From Alistipes sp. (GTDB lineage: Bacteria > Bacteroidota > Bacteroidia > Bacteroidales > Rikenellaceae): a DNA stretch of 5,776 bases. Location of the stretch: NCBI GenBank assembly GCA_017934845.1, contig JAGBIR010000128.1, forward strand, positions 1-5,776. The letters are read 5' to 3'. The notes under the pieces were generated by a model, which made no database searches, was not told the DNA's origin, and was given only the letters and a program-made list of their open reading frames with translations. The first letter of the stretch is position 1. Every line of letters starts with the position of its first letter. This document shows, piece by piece, positions 1-5,130 of the stretch. Position numbers and translations under genes: made by a program.

Positions 1-124
1 AGGGCTTTGTGAAGTACTGACGACGACGCAACTCCTTCAAAACACCTGTACGCTCATACTTACGCTTAAACTTCTTGAGAGCTCTTTCGATATTCTCGCC
101 CTCCTTAACTGGCATAATAATCAT
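1..124 (-). CDS. rpsU: 30S ribosomal protein bS21 (5' part, runs off the window)
   Basis: The visible 41 codons, read from the ATG at 124-122, give MIIMPVKEGENIERALKKFK followed by a basic stretch ending RRRQYFTKP. This is the conserved N-terminal half of bS21, a small basic protein of about 60-65 residues on the platform of the 30S subunit; the C-terminal part lies outside the window. A second ATG at 115-113 (residue 4) could be the real start. I prefer the first because bS21 proteins of this phylum usually have three to four residues before the PVKEGEN motif. The region before the start is A-rich with no SD, as is normal in Bacteroidota. In this phylum bS21, with bS18 and bS6, is known from ribosome structures to cover the 16S anti-SD tail. 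Codons 7-9 (Lys-Glu-Gly) contain AAGGAGG. An intrinsic terminator lies 36 bases upstream, so expression probably depends on read-through from the promoter at 447-478. Confidence 0.93.
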   Translation of the reverse strand, partial: MIIMPVKEGENIERALKKFKRKYERTGVLKELRRRQYFTKP

Positions 125-160
125 AATCTTATCTTTTTTTTAATGTTTATTTTCAATTTA

Positions 161-183
161 TAAAAAGGGCTTAAGGCTGCCCT
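161..183 (-). terminator. Intrinsic terminator or attenuator just before rpsU
   Basis: On the minus strand AGGGC (183-179) pairs with GCCCU (170-166) around an 8-base loop, followed at once by a run of U (TTTTTAT down to 160). It stands after the structured leader and 36 bases before the rpsU start. No convincing promoter is visible between it and rpsU, which favours a conditional attenuator over a simple end point. The stem is only five pairs, so its strength is uncertain. A second AGGGC at 239-235 could capture the GCCCU arm and prevent the stem from forming. Confidence 0.7.
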
Positions 184-363
184 GCCGATCTTTTAGGGAA
201 GATCTCTCCACTCGCTGCGAGCTGTAGGACTACCGCCCTGACGGCTCAAAACTATAACGCACTTGACTTGGTGGCGCAAAGCCTGAATCGAAGATACAAG
301 ACCTCTAACAGATCTTCATATCAAAATATGTCCACATAAAAAATCTCTCCGATTCTACTCTTA

Positions 364-373
364 ACCTCCTTTC
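364..373 (-). promoter_or_regulatory. Perfect anti-SD complement in the rpsU leader
   Basis: Minus-strand GAAAGGAGGT is complementary over ten bases to the 16S rRNA 3' tail (ACCTCCTTTC), much longer than any SD expected in Bacteroidota, where genes rarely use one. It sits in the linker between two predicted folded domains. No ATG, GTG or TTG occurs at normal spacing: the next ATG is 26 bases further on and opens only a 10-codon frame. It may therefore bind the 30S subunit for regulation rather than start a protein. Chance matches exist elsewhere in the window (see findings), so function is unproven. Confidence 0.45.
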
Positions 374-446
374 AATTGCAATTATTAGTCTTTCCCAAAA
401 CGTGGATTGTTGCAAAATGCGCACAATAGCTCACTTTTTGGACTCG

Positions 447-478
447 CAAAAATAATTTATTTTTTTAATTATTGCAAA
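447..478 (-). promoter_or_regulatory. Bacteroidota-type promoter for the rpsU leader
   Basis: On the minus strand TTTG (478-475) is followed by a 20-base spacer and then TATTTTTG (454-447). This matches the established Bacteroidota primary-sigma consensus, a -33 TTTG and a -7 TAnnTTTG with a spacer of about 19-21 bases, without mismatch. The spacer is almost pure A/T. Transcription should start a few bases downstream, near 444-440, exactly where the first predicted helix of the leader begins. It lies 68 bases beyond the stop of the upstream decarboxylase gene, so rpsU appears to have its own promoter. Confidence 0.85.
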
Positions 479-517
479 AATCGCGAAGAAAAATGCAGGA
501 AATTAGCCCTTATCGCG

Positions 518-539
518 CTAAAAATCACACTATTTTTAG
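518..539 (-). terminator. Possible terminator after the kds-ubiD operon
   Basis: CTAAAAAT and ATTTTTAG form a perfect 8-base inverted repeat with a 6-base loop, starting six bases after the stop codon of the UbiD-family gene. The stem is nearly all A/T and on the minus strand is followed by CGCGATAA rather than a U run, so it is a weak candidate. It might instead protect the 3' end of the mRNA. A T-rich stretch (TTTTTC) follows about 25 bases later. Confidence 0.35.
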
Positions 540-545
540 GTTTTA

Positions 546-2399
546 CTACCACTCGGCACTATTCGAGAGCCACAATTTTCGATAACGGCGCGACGGCGAT
601 TCAATAATTTCGCCCAAGCCATACTCCGCCCAACGAGAATCGACCAAACGAATTGTATCAACCGACGACATCACCACATTAGGAAAACGTTTAGGGTTAT
701 CGCCCACCCCGGGATGCTTGCTACGAGCATCGAATAACAACTCTCCGCCCGCCAATAGCTTCACATCGCGACGCGGATCGGTATTGGCTGCTGCCAGCCA
801 CAACAAATCGCTCGGGTGCATATTACCGGCTGCCGCATAGTCAAACAGTGCGACATACTTCATACCCTTTATATTATTAGTAGCAAGATACTTCTCTACA
901 TCGACCTCAACGGGACGCTCCCTATCGGCAAACAGCACCAACAGACCATACTCCTCGACAAACGATGTCATATAGAGCTGAACACCACCCGCAGGTTCGG
1001 CAATTCGGGGTTCGGCAATTGGCTCAACCTTATCATCAAGACTAACCTTCGTCAGGTCGAAGGCCATTTTACCTCCAAAGCCACACGTTGCAGTTGCGTG
1101 ATCCAGCACATCTAAAATACCCTCGGCGCGGACTATATCGCGCGTTGTATCTATGCGACGTAATAGGCGGCCAAGTGTCTTATACGAACGTATATTTTCG
1201 TCAGCCGACGCCACCAACAGATATTTATTAAACATCATCTGCCCTGCACCCCACATCGACTGTGCAACCTTTTGAGCCTGACCCTCATAGCGTTGTTCGA
1301 TACTTACCGCAGCAATATTATGTGACGTACCCTCGACAGGCATCCATAAATCCCTCACTTCGGGCTGAACGGCCAAGCGAATAGGAGCGAGGAAAATAGC
1401 CTCGGTAGCCTCCGAGATATAGGCATCCTCCTGTGGAGGTACACCCACAACCGTAGCTGGATAAATCGCATCACGACGATGGGTAATGCAGGTAATATGG
1501 AATTTAGGATAATAATCTTTCAACGAATAGAAACCCGTATGATCGCCAAAATCGCCCTCCAAGACCTTATCTTCAGCGGGATCGACATAACCCTCAATCA
1601 CAAAGTCGCAATCCGAAGGGATACGGATATCGCACGTCAGAGCCTTTACCAACTTTACAGGCTTTCGGCGCAGGAAACCCGCCAACAGATACTCGTCCAT
1701 ATTATCGGGCATAGGAGCCGTAGCAGCAAAGGTATAGACGGGATCGCCACCCAGCGTAACCACCACCGGCATACGCTTACCCAGACGCTTATAGCCATCG
1801 TAATGGCGCGCGCCGGTCTTATGAATGTGCCAATGCATACCTGTAGTATGCTTATCGAAGCGTTGCATACGATACATTCCCATATTGGGAACACCCGTAT
1901 CGGGATCCAGCGTATTGACCATAGGAAGTGTAACGAAAGCTCCGCCGTCCGACTCCCACGATGTAAGCAGCGGCAGACGCTCCAAATCGGCATCCTCGCC
2001 CTGCCATACCACCTGCTGGCACTCACCGCGCCCAGCAACTCGCTGCGGAAACCACTTCGCCACATCGCTTAGCAGCGGCAGCATCTTCATCTTCTCCCAC
2101 AGCGTAGCCTTTGGCGAAAGAGCATCGCCCAACAGAGCCGAAATGCGCTGACCAATCTCCTCCAATCGCTCAACACCCAGAGCCATAGCCATCCTGCGCT
2201 TCGAGCCCATCATATTCGTCACGACGGGGAACTCCGTACCAGTATTCTCAAACAGCAGGGCCTTTCCACCGCCCTCGCTCTTTACCATACGGTCGGTAAT
2301 CTCGGCAATCTCAAAGCGGGTAGAAACGGGTGCAGCGACCCTTATCAACTCCCCTTCGCGCTCCAAACGCTCGATATATTCACGCAGGTTTTTATACAT
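546..2399 (-). CDS. ubiD: UbiD-family prenyl-FMN-dependent decarboxylase
   Basis: This 617-residue protein belongs to the UbiD family, which decarboxylates aromatic or unsaturated acids using prenylated FMN and a divalent metal. The visible signature is PNMGMYRMQR (171-180, with Asn172 and Arg177), then HKTGARHY (His193), IEGYVDP (Glu269) and EGDFGDH (Glu281, Asp285). By alignment with E. coli UbiD these fit the metal and cofactor ligands (Asn, His, Glu) and the catalytic Arg-Glu-Asp set, so the enzyme looks intact. It is about 120 residues longer than E. coli UbiD (about 497) and matches the roughly 600-residue versions often labelled menaquinone biosynthesis decarboxylase. Bacteroidota make menaquinone, not ubiquinone, so the substrate is open; the symbol denotes the family only. 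No partner ubiX (prenyl-FMN synthase) is in view. The ATG is 2 bases after the stop of the preceding gene, so it is probably translated as the last gene of the kds operon. Confidence 0.9.
   Translation of the reverse strand: MYKNLREYIERLEREGELIRVAAPVSTRFEIAEITDRMVKSEGGGKALLFENTGTEFPVVTNMMGSKRRMAMALGVERLEEIGQRISALLGDALSPKATLWEKMKMLPLLSDVAKWFPQRVAGRGECQQVVWQGEDADLERLPLLTSWESDGGAFVTLPMVNTLDPDTGVPNMGMYRMQRFDKHTTGMHWHIHKTGARHYDGYKRLGKRMPVVVTLGGDPVYTFAATAPMPDNMDEYLLAGFLRRKPVKLVKALTCDIRIPSDCDFVIEGYVDPAEDKVLEGDFGDHTGFYSLKDYYPKFHITCITHRRDAIYPATVVGVPPQEDAYISEATEAIFLAPIRLAVQPEVRDLWMPVEGTSHNIAAVSIEQRYEGQAQKVAQSMWGAGQMMFNKYLLVASADENIRSYKTLGRLLRRIDTTRDIVRAEGILDVLDHATATCGFGGKMAFDLTKVSLDDKVEPIAEPRIAEPAGGVQLYMTSFVEEYGLLVLFADRERPVEVDVEKYLATNNIKGMKYVALFDYAAAGNMHPSDLLWLAAANTDPRRDVKLLAGGELLFDARSKHPGVGDNPKRFPNVVMSSVDTIRLVDSRWAEYGLGEIIESPSRRYRKLWLSNSAEW
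994..1020 (-). repeat. Short in-frame tandem repeat inside ubiD
   Basis: The 12-base word GGTTCGGCAATT (plus strand) occurs at 994-1005 and again at 1009-1020, a 15-base period. It encodes two consecutive Ile-Ala-Glu-Pro units (about residues 461-469) in the C-terminal third of the decarboxylase. It keeps the frame and lies in a probable linker, so it looks like a harmless small duplication. Confidence 0.6.
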
Positions 2400-2401
2400 A
2401 G

Positions 2402-3112
2402 CTATCTCTTCTCCGACTCTATCTTCTCTAAAATTATACCTATAACATAGTAATGCGGCACGTTCTGCAATATTTCATCAGACAAATCGGCCTTAAGTTT
2501 AGACGCACCACATTGGCGAAAAGCATCGGCCTCGTCGTCATACCACCACGACAGCAACGCCAGCAATGGGATAAACTTCCCATCATCGAAACTATCAATC
2601 AAGAATGGGTGAGTACTATATTTATACTGTTTACAAGAGCCATCATCCTTCGATATTGGGCGTAAATTCAACACTTCGCTATACGACCCTACTCCTCCAA
2701 ACATCGCATTTATCTTCATTGCAGACTCTTGTTGGGTTGGCAGCATAGCGATATTTACCTTATCTATTTTATGTACAACACCACGCTTCATCCCCTTTGT
2801 TAGGCCAAGTTCTTTTGCCTGCTGTCGTTCTTCTGCCGATAACTGCGATATACGAATCTTATTAGGACCGGCTATCCATATAGTGTTACAATCTGGATCT
2901 ATCTCGCCCCTCTTGTCATACTCTTTTATGCTAAACGACACCTCGTAATCATCCTTCAAAAAGTCGGTAAGGTCAAACGTATATAAGTCATAGCCCATCG
3001 TGCGCAACAGCATTAAGACGTCCTCGGCCGACGGCTCGCCATTTTTCACATTTTGAGCCGGCAACGACACATACGACATCAACGCCACAAGCAACGATAG
3101 AATCTTTTTCAT
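2402..3112 (-). CDS. Secreted protein of unknown function (236 aa)
   Basis: I do not recognise this protein with certainty; it resembles the small secreted Bacteroidota proteins grouped as domains of unknown function (perhaps the DUF5041 type, from memory and unverified). Residues 1-20 are a clear signal peptide: MKK, a hydrophobic core and SLPAQ, with cleavage expected after Ala19 or Gln20. There is no lipobox cysteine, so the mature protein of about 216 residues should be periplasmic or exported rather than a lipoprotein. The mature part is mixed alpha/beta, rich in Asp, Lys and Tyr, with three cysteines (75, 160, 201) and a WWYDDEADAF stretch near 189-198. A 3-base gap separates it from the upstream membrane protein and a 2-base gap from the downstream decarboxylase, so it is an operon member. 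Its base composition looks more A/T-rich than the kds genes by eye, which may mean faster evolution or later arrival. Confidence 0.85.
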   Translation of the reverse strand: MKKILSLLVALMSYVSLPAQNVKNGEPSAEDVLMLLRTMGYDLYTFDLTDFLKDDYEVSFSIKEYDKRGEIDPDCNTIWIAGPNKIRISQLSAEERQQAKELGLTKGMKRGVVHKIDKVNIAMLPTQQESAMKINAMFGGVGSYSEVLNLRPISKDDGSCKQYKYSTHPFLIDSFDDGKFIPLLALLSWWYDDEADAFRQCGASKLKADLSDEILQNVPHYYVIGIILEKIESEKR

Positions 3113-3115
3113 AAC

Positions 3116-3349
3116 CTATTTCTGTTTCAGGTAACCTATAATGCGCCACGCAATGCGCAGCAGCAATACAAGTCCATACATTAGCAGCGACTCGATAATA
3201 ACGCTACCGAGCGACGAGAAAATCTCCTGCCACGGTGCGGCATACTTAATAATAGTAAAGATGCTGACGGCAAGCGACAGCAACAGGCAAACTGCCCATA
3301 TAGACAATTCGCGACGGCACACCGCAGGTGAGAAGATTTTGCTCCACAT
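3116..3349 (-). CDS. Small two-helix inner-membrane protein (77 aa)
   Basis: No family is recognised. The protein has two hydrophobic segments, about residues 15-37 (starting LSIWAVCLLL) and about 47-71 (GSVIIESLLMYGLVLLLRIA), separated by a short polar loop (APWQEIFSS). Both ends are basic: K4, R12 and R13 at the N terminus, and R65, R69, K75 and K77 at the C terminus. By the positive-inside rule both ends should face the cytoplasm, making a helical hairpin in the inner membrane. The ATG is 5 bases after the kdsD stop, and its stop is 3 bases before the secreted-protein gene, which strongly supports real translation despite the short length. The neighbours suggest an envelope role, but the sequence does not say which. 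The frame could be a conserved accessory of Kdo/LPS synthesis or a lineage-specific protein. Confidence 0.75.
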   Translation of the reverse strand: MWSKIFSPAVCRRELSIWAVCLLLSLAVSIFTIIKYAAPWQEIFSSLGSVIIESLLMYGLVLLLRIAWRIIGYLKQK

Positions 3350-3354
3350 AGGCC

Positions 3355-4320
3355 CTATAACTTAATATCGTAAATCTGAATCACGCCCTGCAATGCACCC
3401 TCCGAGTCGGTCACAATGAGCGTATTGACCTTATAACGGGTCATCATCTTCTCGGCCTCAATCAGCTTGGCATTCGAGTTAATGGTCTTGGGCGAACGCG
3501 TAGCGATATCCATAGCCTTAATATTGAAGAACTCGGCCTGACGGCTCTCCATAGCACGACGAATATCGCCATCGGTAACAATACCTACAATCTGATCCTC
3601 GTCAACAATAATGATAAGTCCCAGACCACCACGGCTAACCTTATGAATCATCTCGGTAGCACCACAATCGGGCGACACGACGGGCAGGTCGTGGCTACGC
3701 ATAACATTGCCTACGGTCATCAACAGACGACGGCCCAAGCTGCCTCCCGGGTGCAGACGCGCAAAGTCCATCGAGGTAAACTCGCGGGCCTTCATAAGCG
3801 CAACGGCCAAAGCATCGCCCATAGCAATCTGTGCCGTAGTAGAGGTTGTAGGGGCAAGGTGCAGGATACAGGCCTCCTCCTTAACGCCAACGTCGAGGTG
3901 GATATCGGAGTTCTTTGCCAACGTTGACTCGGTATTTCCCGTCATCGAGATCAGCACATTACCATTGGTATGGATAAACGGTACAATCTTCAGCACCTCG
4001 TCGGTTTCGCCCGAATAGGACAATGCCAGCACAACATCCTCCGAAGAAATCATACCCAAATCGCCGTGGAAAGCCTCGCCCGGATGGAGGAAGAAGCTCG
4101 GCGTACCGGTACTTGCCAGCGTAGCGGCAATCTTGCGTCCCACAAGGCCCGACTTACCCATTCCCGTGACTATAAGTTTTCCTTTGCAGGCCAAGATGCG
4201 ATCGACAGCAGCTACAAACTGCTCATCCATACGCTCGGCCATTTGGTTTAGGGCTTCAGCCTCAACACGCAATGTACGGCAAGCCAAATCAAGTATCTCT
4301 TGTGAAGTCAATGCACTCAT
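3355..4320 (-). CDS. kdsD: D-arabinose-5-phosphate isomerase (KpsF/GutQ/KdsD family)
   Basis: KdsD converts ribulose-5-phosphate to arabinose-5-phosphate, the first committed substrate of Kdo synthesis in the cytoplasm. The 321-residue product (E. coli KdsD is 328) has the family's standard order: a SIS sugar-isomerase domain at about 35-180, then two CBS domains at about 203-260 and 267-321. Visible motifs are GMGKSG (Lys56), LHPGEAFHGDLG (His85), LSYSGET (Glu105), LAPTTST (156-162) and DFARLHPGGSLGRRL (His190). They match the positions of the Lys, His, Glu and His active-site residues known in E. coli KdsD. The second CBS domain is complete, so regulation by a nucleotide or metabolite is possible. 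The gene follows kdsA after 36 bases. Catabolic paralogues (GutQ-like) share the fold, but the kdsA/kdsB neighbourhood points to Kdo synthesis. Confidence 0.95.
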   Translation of the reverse strand: MSALTSQEILDLACRTLRVEAEALNQMAERMDEQFVAAVDRILACKGKLIVTGMGKSGLVGRKIAATLASTGTPSFFLHPGEAFHGDLGMISSEDVVLALSYSGETDEVLKIVPFIHTNGNVLISMTGNTESTLAKNSDIHLDVGVKEEACILHLAPTTSTTAQIAMGDALAVALMKAREFTSMDFARLHPGGSLGRRLLMTVGNVMRSHDLPVVSPDCGATEMIHKVSRGGLGLIIIVDEDQIVGIVTDGDIRRAMESRQAEFFNIKAMDIATRSPKTINSNAKLIEAEKMMTRYKVNTLIVTDSEGALQGVIQIYDIKL

Positions 4321-4356
4321 TATATTTTAGGTTGTTAGTTTGCTTAAAGTTACATT

Positions 4357-5106
4357 TTACAGCAGGCTCTTTATCACGCCCTCCAAATCGTTAAGGTAGA
4401 GCATATTCGGGCCATCGCTCATACCCTTATCAGGGTCGGGATGCACCTCAAAGAAGAAGCCGTTTGCGCCAAAGGCCTTTGCAGCCAATGCCATTGCAGG
4501 TACAAACTCGCGGTTGCCGCTGGTCTTGCCTCCGCCACCGCCCGGGCGTTGCACGCTATGTGTACAATCCATCACAACCGTAGGGGCAATCTTAAGCATA
4601 TCGGCAATATTACGGAAATCGACCACCAAGTTGTTGTAGCCATACATATTTCCGCGCTCGGTAAGCCACACCTCCTTTGCACCCGACTTCATAGCCTTCT
4701 CATAGGGGTAAAGCATATCTTCGCCCGAGAGGAACTGCGCCTTCTTGATGTTGACAATCTTGCCTGTCTTGGCTGCTGCCACCAGCAAGTCGGTCTGACG
4801 GCACAAAAAGGCGGGAATCTGCACTACATCGACAACCTCGCCTACGGGAGCTGCCTGATGCGACTCGTGGATGTCGGTACAGAGTTTCAAGCCCCACTTT
4901 GACTTAACGTCCGAAAGCATCTGCAAGCCCTTCTCCATACCTACGCCACGGTAAGACGAGAGTGAAGTACGATTTGCCTTATCGAACGAGGCTTTGAATA
5001 TGATATCCACGCCTAAACGCTCGTTTATCTCAACCAATCGTGCTGCTACCGTATCGAGCAACTCTGCCGACTCTATAACGCACGGTCCTGCAACAAATCT
5101 TTTCAT
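4357..5106 (-). CDS. kdsA: 3-deoxy-8-phosphooctulonate synthase, metal-dependent type
   Basis: KdsA condenses phosphoenolpyruvate with arabinose-5-phosphate to Kdo-8-phosphate. I start it at the ATG at 5106, giving 249 residues beginning MKRFVAGPCVIES. An in-frame TTG at 5130 would add eight poorly conserved residues and abut the kdsB stop, and is less likely. Family motifs include FKASFDKANRTS, KIVNIKKAQF, DCTHSVQRPGG, GGKTSGNREFVP and FFFEVHPDPDKGMSDGPN. Cys9 in AGPC, with His183, Glu220 and Asp231, reproduces the metal-ligand set of the metal-dependent class (Aquifex Cys11, His185, Glu222, Asp233) at a constant offset of two. The metal-independent E. coli enzyme has Asn at the Cys position. 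The stretch of five glycines (PGGGGGK) differs slightly from the common PGAGGGK. It lies 24 bases after kdsB and 36 before kdsD. Confidence 0.96.
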   Translation of the reverse strand: MKRFVAGPCVIESAELLDTVAARLVEINERLGVDIIFKASFDKANRTSLSSYRGVGMEKGLQMLSDVKSKWGLKLCTDIHESHQAAPVGEVVDVVQIPAFLCRQTDLLVAAAKTGKIVNIKKAQFLSGEDMLYPYEKAMKSGAKEVWLTERGNMYGYNNLVVDFRNIADMLKIAPTVVMDCTHSVQRPGGGGGKTSGNREFVPAMALAAKAFGANGFFFEVHPDPDKGMSDGPNMLYLNDLEGVIKSLL

Positions 5107-5130
5107 ATATTTGGGTTTTATAATTATCAA

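Larger units (their letters stand above)
161..444 (-). ncRNA. Structured leader RNA (or small RNA) upstream of rpsU
   Basis: This non-coding stretch begins just downstream of a strong promoter and ends at an intrinsic terminator, giving about 280 nt. Read on the minus strand I see several helices. The 5' domain is a nested hairpin: AGUC 444-441 with GACU 390-387, CAAAA 440-436 with UUUUG 400-396, GUG 434-432 with CAC 404-402, AUUGU 427-423 with ACAAU 410-406. Next comes a single-stranded linker carrying GAAAGGAGGT (373-364). The middle domain is closed by GAATCG 355-350 with CGATTC 290-285 and encloses two hairpins, CATAT 330-326 with ATATG 321-317, and AAGATCT 316-310 with AGGTCTT 304-298. 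The 3' part has CUCG 221-218 with CGAG 214-211, and GATCTT 204-199 with AAGATC 192-187. I do not recognise a known riboswitch, tmRNA, SRP RNA, RNase P RNA or tRNA. It could be an rpsU attenuation leader or a free small RNA; the helices are hand-drawn and not energy-tested. Confidence 0.6.

Noticed and set aside
305..337. Ten-codon frame MWTYFDMKIC in the rpsU leader, downstream of GAAAGGAGGT
   Set aside because: The start is 26 bases after the SD-like word, far beyond normal spacing, and it lies inside a predicted folded domain. There is no run of one amino acid to suggest a leader peptide.
161..444. tRNA, tmRNA, SRP RNA, RNase P RNA or a known riboswitch in the intergenic region
   Set aside because: I could not find the cloverleaf or T-loop words, the SRP tetraloop region, the RNase P core motifs or the conserved TPP or cobalamin boxes on either strand.
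407..607. Plus-strand 66-codon frame across the promoter and the ubiD 3' end
   Set aside because: It overlaps the promoter and the decarboxylase gene on the other strand, has atypical composition and resembles no known protein.
1427..1440. Short inverted repeat CCTCC/GGAGG inside ubiD, with GGAGG followed by ATG
   Set aside because: It encodes conserved residues (PPQED) of the decarboxylase and is explained by codon choice; no second reading frame is supported.
1655..2065. Minus-strand 136-codon frame within ubiD
   Set aside because: It is an out-of-frame shadow of a well-supported gene; its Trp/Arg/Cys-rich, low-complexity composition is typical of a shifted frame.
4668..4678. Eleven-base match to the 16S 3' tail inside kdsA
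   Set aside because: It encodes a Lys-Glu-Val stretch in a conserved enzyme and no start codon follows in a plausible frame; it serves as a caution about chance matches.
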